Assembly (NCBI GenBank): GCA_964467455.1
Contig: CAYXQJ010000009.1
Coordinates: forward strand, 35,777 to 99,776
DNA length: 64,000 nucleotides
Reading direction: 5' to 3'
Source: OLB6 sp964467455
Lineage (GTDB): Bacteria > Bacteroidota > Ignavibacteria > Kapaibacteriales > Kapaibacteriaceae
This document shows positions 26,147-35,004 of this stretch, piece by piece (positions within the stretch are counted from its first letter, which is position 1; every line of letters starts with the position of its first letter). The position numbers and the translations under genes are program-made. Below the pieces are notes generated by a model, which was not told the DNA's origin, did no database searches, and saw only the letters and a program-made list of their open reading frames with translations.

Positions 26147-28359
26147 TTCATATAGGTGATCATCCACATCCCTCTCGGGAGGTTTTCCAGCTCGACAAGC
26201 GTCTCCTCACCCATCGTCGATGGCGTCAACAAAATAGCACGTCCGGTGAGGTCATAGGCAACGACTGACGCAACGTGATCTCGGATCAACAAGCGGTCCT
26301 CATTTACCACATCATACGCCTCTGTTGGGTCGTTCACATGATCCGTCACCGACGTGATTTTTCTCGGGATGTGCGCAGTATGCACCATCCCGCTCTTCGA
26401 ATAGGCTACAAGCGTAGAATCAGAGATCCAATGCCCGGTGGTCAATCCGTCACCCGTTGCAAGAGTCGGCGTCTCGCGGATCGACCACGCATGTCCACGA
26501 TCATCCGTAGTGAACAATGCCGACGGAGTAACACACGCCAATCGTTCACCGCGAAGAGAGAACGGAACCGAGTTATAGATCTCACCCGGGATCGTGAAGT
26601 CGACCATGGTCCACCACGTCTCGCCCTTGTTGAGACTTCTGGCGATCCGCACGCGCACCTTCGTCAACCCGACACGCTCCAACGCAGCAAGGAACAACTC
26701 CTCTCCCACTGCCACACCACTCACGGCGTGAAACGGAGCTTCTCCTTGCTTCGTCCACGTACTGCCACCATCAGTTGAGATGATTCCGAAGGGGGCTTGT
26801 GGTTCGCTCAGTTGCAGAACTTGTGACCACACCATATCGCCCCCTACCAAGATAGAGTTCGATGTGCTCCACCAAGATGTATCGGAAAAGGGACGACGTT
26901 GATAGGTCGCACCTCGATCATCCGACCAGATAACAGACTTGCCGTACGGCGACAAGATTAGGGTTCCGGTACTGTCCTGGTCAATGGTCGCACCACCATA
27001 CGGCTCGGTGTGAGCATACGTGACCGCAAAGGTGTCAGTGTGGTTCCGTTGATACAGATGCGTCGTGTTGATCTCGTTGAAATTGGGATCGTAGGTACGA
27101 TGATCAACAGCGATGTATGTCTGGTCTTCGAACGCACGAACATCCGTGATCCTGTTTGCCGAAGTAGCGAACGTCCATCGTGCAATACGCTCGTCATCAA
27201 GTGAAAGTTCGATCGCGCGGTCACGACTTGCAACGATACTACCGTTTGCAGTTGCGTGTGAGTACAGAGGTTCGAAGGGAATGTTGACCGACTCCGGAGC
27301 CCGCCACCACTGCTGGATGCCGATGCCACGTCGAGAGAACGTGAGCATCTGTCCGGAGAGCGACGTGGCGATCAGCGTACTGTCGTTGACCATGACTTGC
27401 GATTCACCGACGAAGTCTGTGAACAACAACGTACATTGATCGCTCCAGCTCAGGCCGGCGTCAAAGCTCACGTAATGGTAGATCTTGATGGACGTCCCAT
27501 CCTTGCGCATGTACATGATGCTGTGTTGCAGTCCATCGGCCGATGCCGACACACTTAGCGCTTGAGCATCGGGGTCTGATTGTTGCAATCCGCTCGATGG
27601 GCCGAAATAGTCGATCCACGTTACGCCGCCATCGGTACTGACGTGAGACAGCCAATCGTCGCCAACGCGATAGAGCAGCCACGTTTGATCGAACTGGCGG
27701 ATCTGCGACGTGATCTGTCGTTGACGGATGTTTTCGTCCTGGTGTACAAGGGTCCACACGGCACCATCCATCGAGGAGAATACTTCGGTGGGAGTGATGG
27801 CCGTCCAGCGCCCATTGCCGTCAACGCATAGGTCCACAACATCTGCGGTCGTTGGCATGGTGACCACTTGGAAGGTCGCCCCATTATTGGTCGACCTCAT
27901 GATCAGGCCATTCGCACCACCGATCACGATCATCGCGTTGCGACGATCGATACAGTGCAGGTGTTCTGAAGTCGCAACCGTGACCTCGGACGGAGATCCG
28001 GATTCGTGAGGGGCACGCACAACAGTCCCCTGTTCACCAACAGCTACGTAGCCCGATCCGTCAAGCAAGACCACATCGTTGAATCGAACGGCGTTCTTCC
28101 AACGTCGACTGGACCACAACAACGAACGTTGTCCGGCATCATCGGCATAAAATGAGCTCCAGCGAATCACTCCGCTGTCGCCAACAGCAACGCCAATGGA
28201 TTCACTGCGCATCTTCACGGCGTGCATTACACAGCCGACAGGCTCGATCGATAGGGACGTCCATTTCTGGGCTGTTAGGGTTCCAACGAACCCCAATAGC
28301 ACCAACAGAAGAATGCTTACCCGGCAGCATTGCTCCCCGGCAGGTTTACCCGGCAGCAT
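26101..28359 (-). CDS. Secreted BNR/YCF48-like propeller whose two ends are repeat-encoded
   Basis: From the ATG at 28359 the protein has 752 residues. Propeller blades such as VAVGDSGVIRWSS, VAVGEQGTVVRAP, IGGANGLIMRSTNNGATF and SVSTDGGVTWIDYFG (approximate spacing 45 residues) recur throughout. A T9SS-like tail begins at DHVASVVAYDLTGRAILL. The N-terminus MLPGKPAGEQCCR precedes the signal core ILLLVLLGFVGTLTAQ and is translated from repeat copy i. The last residues AGEVRCRVTMPGK come from repeat copy h, where the sister genes have ...LKVMH or ...IKVLH. A TTG at 28392 overlapping the previous stop is another possible start. The repeats seem to have replaced the original gene ends. Confidence 0.8.
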   Translation of the reverse strand: MLPGKPAGEQCCRVSILLLVLLGFVGTLTAQKWTSLSIEPVGCVMHAVKMRSESIGVAVGDSGVIRWSSFYADDAGQRSLLWSSRRWKNAVRFNDVVLLDGSGYVAVGEQGTVVRAPHESGSPSEVTVATSEHLHCIDRRNAMIVIGGANGLIMRSTNNGATFQVVTMPTTADVVDLCVDGNGRWTAITPTEVFSSMDGAVWTLVHQDENIRQRQITSQIRQFDQTWLLYRVGDDWLSHVSTDGGVTWIDYFGPSSGLQQSDPDAQALSVSASADGLQHSIMYMRKDGTSIKIYHYVSFDAGLSWSDQCTLLFTDFVGESQVMVNDSTLIATSLSGQMLTFSRRGIGIQQWWRAPESVNIPFEPLYSHATANGSIVASRDRAIELSLDDERIARWTFATSANRITDVRAFEDQTYIAVDHRTYDPNFNEINTTHLYQRNHTDTFAVTYAHTEPYGGATIDQDSTGTLILSPYGKSVIWSDDRGATYQRRPFSDTSWWSTSNSILVGGDMVWSQVLQLSEPQAPFGIISTDGGSTWTKQGEAPFHAVSGVAVGEELFLAALERVGLTKVRVRIARSLNKGETWWTMVDFTIPGEIYNSVPFSLRGERLACVTPSALFTTDDRGHAWSIRETPTLATGDGLTTGHWISDSTLVAYSKSGMVHTAHIPRKITSVTDHVNDPTEAYDVVNEDRLLIRDHVASVVAYDLTGRAILLTPSTMGEETLVELENLPRGMWMITYMNNAGEVRCRVTMPGK

Positions 28360-28374
28360 TGCTCCCCGGCAAGG
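28317..28374. repeat. CCCGGCA-box intergenic repeat, copy i (AGCATTGCT variant)
   Basis: Four CCCGGCA boxes alternate with AGCATTGCTC spacers instead of TCTTACTTC. On the minus strand the unit reads GGGGAGCAATG, again an SD-like run next to an ATG. That ATG is the likely start of the downstream propeller gene. Confidence 0.9.
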
Positions 28375-28388
28375 TTGACTAACTCGGT

Positions 28389-31283
28389 TCAATGCAAGAC
28401 CTTTATGGTGCGGAATTGCCCCCCAATTTCCACCCTCATCACATACACTCCTCGCGGCAGCGACTCCATCTCCGATGCCAGCATCGGACCGTTCGATTCC
28501 GCCACGATGCCGCCCAGAAGGTCGCTGACCATGACGTGATCCGCTGTTGAGAGAGCTGCGATCGCTTCGGACATCGTCACGGATTCCGTGACCGTTCGAT
28601 CGTCCGATCCCGCTTTGCCCTCATTGCCCGTCTCTGCCACACTACTCGTGGTCTTCACCCACTCCAAGCGGTACCACGGCGTGCCGTGCTCGTTGGTCTT
28701 GACGGCAATGTTGAAGCGACCCGTCGGACTCTTCGTCACGGCAAATCGCGTTCCCTTCGGACGCCCGTCGTTGCCCAACGGCTGCACGTATAACGAGTCC
28801 ATCGCCGATGCGCTGATCGTTACTCGCACGTCCACGCCGGCCAGCTCTGCCGGACCCCGTCCCCAGCGCGCCAGCTCGGTGTTCTGGGCATTCCATACCG
28901 CCCCCTGATTCAAGACGCGCGTAGACACCGTCAACAAGGATGTGGTGGATTCGGTAAGGGGCTGGGCACTTAACGAACTGAGCGTGACCGTGGCCGGCTC
29001 GGCAGAAGAGGCGTTCTCGACGATGATGCCGGGCAAGGTGACGATCTGTCCGGCAGTCGCACCGGTGACAGCCACGTAGCTGGGCGTGACCACGCGGAAG
29101 AGCGACTTGCTGGCATCCCAGAAGATCTGCTCGTTCTCAGCATCAAGTGCCGAGGGGTCGACGCCGTTGGCAATGGCAGATACTTCGAGATGCGGCAGGA
29201 AGCTTTCTTCGTCAGCAAGTTCGACAATCGTGTGGACGCGCCGATAGACCGGCAAGCGCGGATCGGTATAAAGCGATAACGAATAGGGATTCAAGCTGTG
29301 GAGTCGCGGATAGGTGACGGCCTCCTGGTTGTTGCTGATCTCCACCACGCGCTGCGACGGCGCGATCGCATGCTGACGAACTGCTGCGGTCGCCGATGGC
29401 AAGAGTGCAAGGACGTTGGGCTTATCGAAGATCTCGTAGACGTTGTTTGAGTCGATACGATTGCTCCCCATTCGACCCTGTGCGTCCCACACTCCAAAGA
29501 AGACGCCGTCCCAATCTTGCAGGCCGGCATAGGCCGGGAAGATCACGCCCATTTCGTTTTGATACTGACGTGGGAAGTCGATGCTTTGATTGCTGATCAC
29601 GAAGGCCTTGCCTGCAAAACGCATGTGGGCGTGACTGACGATGGTGCCACCGTAGATGTCTGACAACATCGACTCATTATTGGTACGTCGCTCTTGCGAA
29701 GCGAATACTTCATACTGCGTTGCTGTTTGATTGTCAAAAGCCGACAGAAGTCGATTCGATGGACACATCAGCACAGAGCTCTTCAGCGTGTCGCGCACCA
29801 GGTTGTAGACGTTGGCATAAAACTGACGCATGCGCTGTTGGTAGAAGTAGGCCTCATCCCGTGCCCGTGCCGGCGAGATCGCATCATTGAAGAACTCGTT
29901 ACGGCGCACGGTGCCATTCGTGATGGATTCACCCGACGTTAGCCCCGGGAAGCCGACCTCTTTGAACTGCACATCGTCGAGATACACGTCACTCACGGCA
30001 TTGCCCATCACAAAGAGCACCGCTGCCGTTGCCGTATCGGTGACTTGCGAGGTGAACGTGAGGTCATACTTCTTCCAGTCGGTGGTAAGCGAGATCGCCT
30101 GCTGCAATCCATAGGACTGATACGGGAAGGTGGCGTTGTAGACGAGCAGTCCGATCTCGCGTGCTACGCTCGACTTTGCCCAGAACGACAACGTGTATCG
30201 ACGTAGATGTTGGATGTTGGGCAGAAGCTGTGCCAGATAAATGCTATAGGGATTTGCATCGATCTCACCGATGCGAATGCGACCGGAACTCGTTCCTTCT
30301 TTCTTGTCCGATTCCGTGGTCTGCAAGATCGCCTTTGCGCCATCGGCCGTATTGATCTGCAGTGCCCACGCCGTGCTGAACGGATCTTCAAAGCCGCCAT
30401 TCGATAGCTGGTTGTTCGGTGACTGCGGCTGCGTGGACCATGCTGCGTTGAGTTTTTGGTCCGTGTTCAGCCCCCTACCCGTCATGAGAAAGTCTTGGTA
30501 GAGGGAGTCAATGAGTTGGATGTACATGTTGCCCGACGAAGGAGTGCCGTAACGGGCGGGACGGACCACCTCTTGCGAATAGGCCCAGTAGGCCGTCAGC
30601 GAACCATCCTCGGCCACGGTCACATAGGCCAAGGCCGGCTCTTCGGCGTAGGTGTTGCCCGTGTACGGATTACGATGCGTCATGAAGGCTCGGATCACGT
30701 CACGATGGATCTTCTGGATCCCATCATCAAAGAAAAGGGGCATGCGGGCTCCCCATCCGGTGGAATCCCAACGATGGATCGCATCTTCCGGACGTGGATT
30801 CCAGTAGTTGTGGAAGTCGATCGTGAAGTAGATGCCGTTCTGTCGAAGCTGATAGATCAGTTGATCGAACTTCTTCATCTGTTCGGGATCGAGTCCCGGA
30901 GTTAGCGTCGATGCACCATCGGCAAACAAACTCGCCGTGCGCGCATAGGTATAGTCGATGCCGGTGAATCGCACACAATTCACGCCGAGAGCGCGGAGTC
31001 GGTTCGCAAGAGCGATCGACGACAGACTGTCGGGAAAGGCCGAGTACAGCGACACCGCCACACCGGCAAGACGCACACGGCTGCCATCCTTGCGGACAAA
31101 ATGTCCTTCGGTGTTCACGCTCAATCGATCCGCATCACCGATCGCCTGTGCTGCGGGATTGAATACATTCTGATCGATCACAACCTCTGCCGGAAAGGAA
31201 AAGGTGTAGGGGGCGGACAACGGCTGAGAGAACAACCGAATAACCGAACAACCGAATAGGAGAATGAGGAGACCAACCTTCAT
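28389..31283 (-). CDS. Secreted glycoside-hydrolase-like protein (GH5-type barrel) with CBM and T9SS tail
   Basis: This 964-residue protein has a signal peptide (LILLFGCSVIRLFSQ). The N-terminal barrel shows RLAGVAVSLYSAFPD, LRALGVNCVRFTGID and GIYFTIDFHNYWNPRPED. LAYVTVAEDGSLTAYW stands where the acid/base Glu of GH5-like enzymes is expected. A CBM4/9-like jelly roll lies at about residues 300-430 (LSNGGFEDPFSTAW to DVYLDDVQFKE). The barrel resumes with GKAFVISNQSIDFPRQY and 'FPAYAGLQDWDGVFFG'. In relatives I would expect a nucleophile Glu near the ISN position, but it is Asn here. The T9SS tail is DHVMVSDLLGGIVAE to RTIKVLH. Polysaccharide binding or degradation at the surface is likely. 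Confidence 0.8.
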   Translation of the reverse strand: MKVGLLILLFGCSVIRLFSQPLSAPYTFSFPAEVVIDQNVFNPAAQAIGDADRLSVNTEGHFVRKDGSRVRLAGVAVSLYSAFPDSLSSIALANRLRALGVNCVRFTGIDYTYARTASLFADGASTLTPGLDPEQMKKFDQLIYQLRQNGIYFTIDFHNYWNPRPEDAIHRWDSTGWGARMPLFFDDGIQKIHRDVIRAFMTHRNPYTGNTYAEEPALAYVTVAEDGSLTAYWAYSQEVVRPARYGTPSSGNMYIQLIDSLYQDFLMTGRGLNTDQKLNAAWSTQPQSPNNQLSNGGFEDPFSTAWALQINTADGAKAILQTTESDKKEGTSSGRIRIGEIDANPYSIYLAQLLPNIQHLRRYTLSFWAKSSVAREIGLLVYNATFPYQSYGLQQAISLTTDWKKYDLTFTSQVTDTATAAVLFVMGNAVSDVYLDDVQFKEVGFPGLTSGESITNGTVRRNEFFNDAISPARARDEAYFYQQRMRQFYANVYNLVRDTLKSSVLMCPSNRLLSAFDNQTATQYEVFASQERRTNNESMLSDIYGGTIVSHAHMRFAGKAFVISNQSIDFPRQYQNEMGVIFPAYAGLQDWDGVFFGVWDAQGRMGSNRIDSNNVYEIFDKPNVLALLPSATAAVRQHAIAPSQRVVEISNNQEAVTYPRLHSLNPYSLSLYTDPRLPVYRRVHTIVELADEESFLPHLEVSAIANGVDPSALDAENEQIFWDASKSLFRVVTPSYVAVTGATAGQIVTLPGIIVENASSAEPATVTLSSLSAQPLTESTTSLLTVSTRVLNQGAVWNAQNTELARWGRGPAELAGVDVRVTISASAMDSLYVQPLGNDGRPKGTRFAVTKSPTGRFNIAVKTNEHGTPWYRLEWVKTTSSVAETGNEGKAGSDDRTVTESVTMSEAIAALSTADHVMVSDLLGGIVAESNGPMLASEMESLPRGVYVMRVEIGGQFRTIKVLH

Positions 31284-31331
31284 AGTACACCGCTGGTGAG
31301 AACAGAATGAGGAAAGGCTGAATCTACAAAC

Positions 31332-31369
31332 AAAAAAGGCACCCTGCGGCGTATGACCACAGGGTGCCT
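31332..31369 (-). terminator. Rho-independent terminator of the cysteine-repeat gene
   Basis: A perfect 10-bp stem (AGGCACCCTG at 31337-31346, CAGGGTGCCT at 31360-31369) with a 13-nt loop is followed on the minus strand by a run of six U. It lies 22 bp after the stop at 31391 and separates this transcript from the glycosidase-like gene. Confidence 0.9.
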
Positions 31370-31390
31370 GGGGACGAATGCAGCCGCCCC

Positions 31391-33433
31391 TTATCGGACG
31401 ATCTGCATCAATTGCGTACGGATCTCACCGGAGGGGGTGGAAAGCCGTAAGACATAGGTGCCGGAGGTTAGCATGCCGACGGCCATCGTTGAGTGGAACG
31501 TTGACATCATACGATCGCCCGCGAGAGTGTATAGGGAAGCCTCAACGAATGGAACCCTGATCTCGATCTGCGTTGTGGCCGGGTTTGGAGAGGACAACAG
31601 GTCGGCCTTTGCAACCTCCACGTCATCAACGGACGTCACGTTCTGGACCTCGATCATGGTAGCGACGGGCTGCAGACTCTTGAGACGCTCAAGACTGCTC
31701 ACGCGGACCCGTGTTCCCTCTTCGATGGCAAGGATAGTCGGCGCACCGGTATAGCCCGTGGCATCGGTGATGGCGAATGCAGTTTCGGTCGATCGCGTCT
31801 GTACGGTGATCCAGTCATTTTCATTCCGCGTCACCGTACCGGTGGCAATGATCGGCTTTGCACTCGGCTCGCCAAAGCAGTTAACATCAACCTGAACGAT
31901 GGCATAGATCGGCAGCTGCACGCCAAGCAGATAAGAGTACTGCATGCAGACGGTCTGGCCAACCTCGATGTCGTCCCATTCCACGATCTCACCGTTGATG
32001 TCGGCGGCAAAGGTATTTGGGCGCTCAAGTTCAACACTAAATCCACCGGTATCGATGACCATCCGCTCATCGTTGATCTCTGCGACCACACCACTGGCAT
32101 TGACAATACCCGGACAATCCACATCGATCGAAGCAGCTTCGATCACGGCTGGATCAGATGCGGTATTGATCGTGATCCGCGCCAGACGTTCCCACAATCG
32201 GCTATCAGTGAGTGGTCGCTCACGACCCGAACAATCCGTGACCGACACATCCTCTGCAACGGTCATACGAATACTGCGTCCGGATTCCGTCCGGATCGTC
32301 GCTTGATCGCCTTCGCATCTCTCAACAACGGCTAGCAAGGTCTGTGATGCACACTCACCGATCTCGTAGACGTACTTCACCTCGAAGACACCGTTGTTGC
32401 GATGTCCGGAAACGTAGGCCTCTCTTCCGAGCGTGACCTCTGTGACATCTAACGGACGTCCGGTACAATTGCCAATGATCGTTTCCTCTGTCATGCTACC
32501 AACAACGTCGCGACCGACGATCGATCGTAGCACGACCGAATCCTCGCTGATCGCGACCACTGTGCCTTGAACCGTCTCCAACTTCCCAAGGATCGGATCG
32601 GTAGGACAGCCTTCCGTAAGCTGAACACCACCTAGGTCGGCACGACCATCCGCATAGACCGTCATCAACACGAGCACGCTATCGCCTTGTTTCAGGTCGG
32701 ACCACTTCACAAAAGCGCCGAGACAATCCACAGCACCGATCAATTCCGGATCACGCCGACCAGACCCATCCGCTGCGTAGGGGGCGAGTGGTTCGATCAC
32801 ACCGAAGGCGACCGTTGACACCACCAATGAAGAATCCGTCACGCCCTCGATGATCCCACTGAAGTAATTATTCTGCGGACAATTGTCCGTCGTCTCCAGA
32901 TAGCTGATAATGACCGACACGCCATCTTCGCCGACCTCGCCATACGATGAGATCATCCGTCCATTCTCGAGATCGCTAAGGGCGATGGGCTGACGTTCAC
33001 ACGTGGTGATGGACGCCTGTTCCGTGGCGGTCAATGTCACTTCCGTCCCTACCGGAAACGGTGCGTCGAACACGGTCGACCGGACAACGATGCCGTCAGC
33101 CGTCCTTCCGACCACGGGGCCAACGACCATGGCCTGTTCACGGCAGCTGTAGAAGTAGATACGTTGTGCCGTGCGGACGCCGGCAGAGTCGGCTGTATAG
33201 GTGAGCGCAATGCTCGCCCCCTGACGAATGTTGTCGAGATCACAGTTCTCGATGGTGGTTTGCGGTGTTCTGAACGCGGTGACGATCCTTCCCGGATCGC
33301 CCGAAGAGGACTGGTCCACATACGTGACCTGCGTCGGCGTCAGCGAACGCAGGACGCCAAAGCCGTTGAGTTCCTGGCCGCGGCCTGAGGCGACGAGGAC
33401 GATCAAGGCGAGAACAATGAGCATGAAGTGCAC
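31391..33433 (-). CDS. Secreted tandem-repeat protein (DUF5666-like modules, paired Cys) with T9SS tail
   Basis: This 680-residue protein starts at a GTG with GGAG 6 nt upstream; an ATG at 33424 is less well placed. A signal peptide (VLALIVLVASGRGQ) is followed by about six to seven modules of 80-90 residues. Each has a beta strand such as GTVVAISEDSVVLRSIV, then a ...TxCxGRP... segment, then 'L..LRxGxxVxV', and ends in a CP or DC pair. The layout resembles DUF5666 OB-like repeats and suggests one disulphide per module. The tail (SVDDVEVAKADLLSSPNPATTQ to QIVR) is T9SS type A. The function is unknown; a structural surface fibre is a guess. Confidence 0.8.
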   Translation of the reverse strand: MHFMLIVLALIVLVASGRGQELNGFGVLRSLTPTQVTYVDQSSSGDPGRIVTAFRTPQTTIENCDLDNIRQGASIALTYTADSAGVRTAQRIYFYSCREQAMVVGPVVGRTADGIVVRSTVFDAPFPVGTEVTLTATEQASITTCERQPIALSDLENGRMISSYGEVGEDGVSVIISYLETTDNCPQNNYFSGIIEGVTDSSLVVSTVAFGVIEPLAPYAADGSGRRDPELIGAVDCLGAFVKWSDLKQGDSVLVLMTVYADGRADLGGVQLTEGCPTDPILGKLETVQGTVVAISEDSVVLRSIVGRDVVGSMTEETIIGNCTGRPLDVTEVTLGREAYVSGHRNNGVFEVKYVYEIGECASQTLLAVVERCEGDQATIRTESGRSIRMTVAEDVSVTDCSGRERPLTDSRLWERLARITINTASDPAVIEAASIDVDCPGIVNASGVVAEINDERMVIDTGGFSVELERPNTFAADINGEIVEWDDIEVGQTVCMQYSYLLGVQLPIYAIVQVDVNCFGEPSAKPIIATGTVTRNENDWITVQTRSTETAFAITDATGYTGAPTILAIEEGTRVRVSSLERLKSLQPVATMIEVQNVTSVDDVEVAKADLLSSPNPATTQIEIRVPFVEASLYTLAGDRMMSTFHSTMAVGMLTSGTYVLRLSTPSGEIRTQLMQIVR

Positions 33434-33549
33434 GGTAAGCTCCGAGTAGTGTGGTGAGTAACCGGAAACGTTACGAACCTATCCTTGCGTTCCTAGGCCA
33501 GCTAACCAAAGTTTGGGTATTTCTCACGTTTCGGAGAACTTGTAGGTCA

Positions 33550-34851
33550 ATGCCTCGACGCCCTTCTACCCAACTGTTTCAATTGATCCAACATCTCAGT
33601 CCGTCTGAGCGTGGCTACATTCGGAAAGCGCTTGCCAATCCCTTGGGACGGAAGGCCGGATCGATGTTGGCCTTGTATGATGTGTTGTGTTCGGTATCAT
33701 CGGCCAACGATCCGAAGATCGAACGGTACCTTGCCAATGCCGGCAGCGGCAGTTCACAGCTCAAGCGCAATCTCTACGACCAGATCTTACGACTCCTGCG
33801 AACGATGAGCACCGAATCGGGTGATCGCAGTCGGATCCTTGCCCTCTTGCAAGAGTCGACACTCTTGATCGACCGTTCGCTGTTGATCGCCGCTCGAGAA
33901 CGACTCGTCGAAGCTGAGAAGCTCTGCGAGCGATCGCACCTCTTTGCGCTATGGACCGAGGTCGTCAACGGCCTCATCCGATTGGAGCGCGCGCTTGCCA
34001 CGAGCAAAAATGGCACAGCACTTCAGACCTTGATCGAACGAAGAACGTGGCTTTCGCGAACATCGGCTGATATCGCGCTCTACGGCGAGTTTAGTTCGCA
34101 CCTTCTTCGCATGATCCACGTCCCGAAAGCGCGAGCGGTCGCTACGTCGATCCTTGCCGAAGAGAGCATCAAGGCAGATCGATCGTCGGACCACGTGCGC
34201 GTTCGGTTTTGGCAGCTGCATGTGCGTGCGATGGCTCACCACGTGGTCGGCGATCTGGAGGCCCAGGATGCAGACCTTGCAGCGATGGTTGACATCATCC
34301 GCAAGCACCCGGTCTTCTTGACCGAAGATGTTGCGATCACCGTATTGTCGAATGTGTTGACGACGCATATCCAGCGTCGTGATTCCCGTAACGGACGCGC
34401 CACGTTGAAGCTCCTGCGTCAGATCGTCCCGACCGTCCCTCGTTTGGCGGACGACCTTTGGTATAACGTCGGTCGCGGCGAGGTCTACCTGGATCTGATC
34501 GACGGAAGGTTTGACGCCGTGATCCAAGCCCGGACGCGTATCGAACACGGTGTGACCGCCTACCCTGTTCACGGCGAAGTCGTCTATCGTGCTTGGCGCC
34601 TACTTGCCGCTTCTGCTCACCTTCAGAAGGGCGAGAGTGACAAAGCGCTGACGTTGCTGCGTACCCTTCTTGACGAGCCCGGACTACCAGAGTCTCAATA
34701 CATCACACCGCGGTGTCTGGAGATCATGGCACTGCTTGACCGATCAGAGATGGAGGTTGCTCTCTACCGGCTTCGCTCACTCGAGCGGACGATGGAGGGC
34801 ACGCTTCCACAGCGTCCCGTGATGAAAGCCCTCATCAAGGTGTTCCGTTAG
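33550..34851 (+). CDS. Cytoplasmic helical-repeat protein, uncharacterised
   Basis: I choose the ATG at 33550, giving 433 residues, because the frame upstream is not protein-like. The N-terminus 'STQLFQLIQHLSPSERGYI' recalls a signature of uncharacterised Bacteroidetes helical proteins. The rest is a series of paired amphipathic helices of TPR type (ALYDVLCSVSSAN, LLQESTLLIDRSLLIAARERL, AWRLLAASAHLQKGESDKAL). There is no signal peptide. A role as a scaffold or cytosolic regulator is possible but unproven. It diverges from the cysteine-repeat gene, and the 116-bp spacer should hold both promoters, though no consensus was fixed. Confidence 0.75.
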   Translation: MPRRPSTQLFQLIQHLSPSERGYIRKALANPLGRKAGSMLALYDVLCSVSSANDPKIERYLANAGSGSSQLKRNLYDQILRLLRTMSTESGDRSRILALLQESTLLIDRSLLIAARERLVEAEKLCERSHLFALWTEVVNGLIRLERALATSKNGTALQTLIERRTWLSRTSADIALYGEFSSHLLRMIHVPKARAVATSILAEESIKADRSSDHVRVRFWQLHVRAMAHHVVGDLEAQDADLAAMVDIIRKHPVFLTEDVAITVLSNVLTTHIQRRDSRNGRATLKLLRQIVPTVPRLADDLWYNVGRGEVYLDLIDGRFDAVIQARTRIEHGVTAYPVHGEVVYRAWRLLAASAHLQKGESDKALTLLRTLLDEPGLPESQYITPRCLEIMALLDRSEMEVALYRLRSLERTMEGTLPQRPVMKALIKVFR

Positions 34852-34872
34852 ATCGCCAACGGGGGCAAAGGC

Positions 34873-34995
34873 ATGGCTCGTGCAAATGAGCAACTCCGCA
34901 CGCTCTTGCAGCGTCCGATCGACGAGCCTGCAGACCGCAGTCATCGCATCACGTTGCAGCTCGATCGGTGGATCGATCAGATCGGATGTCGCTAA
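34873..34995 (+). CDS. Possible 40-residue leader ORF before the copper regulator
   Basis: An ATG preceded by AAAGG opens a 40-codon frame (MARANEQLRTLLQRPI...DQIGCR) that ends 9 bp before the HMA-AraC start. The predicted peptide is basic, amphipathic and helical. It could be a real small protein, a leader for translational coupling, or chance. No homologue is recognised. Confidence 0.35.
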   Translation: MARANEQLRTLLQRPIDEPADRSHRITLQLDRWIDQIGCR

Positions 34996-35004
34996 GTTGC
35001 GGTC

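Noticed and set aside
4151..28374. CCCGGCA arrays as CRISPR
   Set aside because: Units and spacers are far too short, spacers repeat instead of varying, and no cas genes are present.
33434..33549. A Bacteroidetes-type promoter near CCAAAGTTTGGGTA
   Set aside because: Spacing and bases do not fit TAnnTTTG with an upstream TTTG well enough on either strand.
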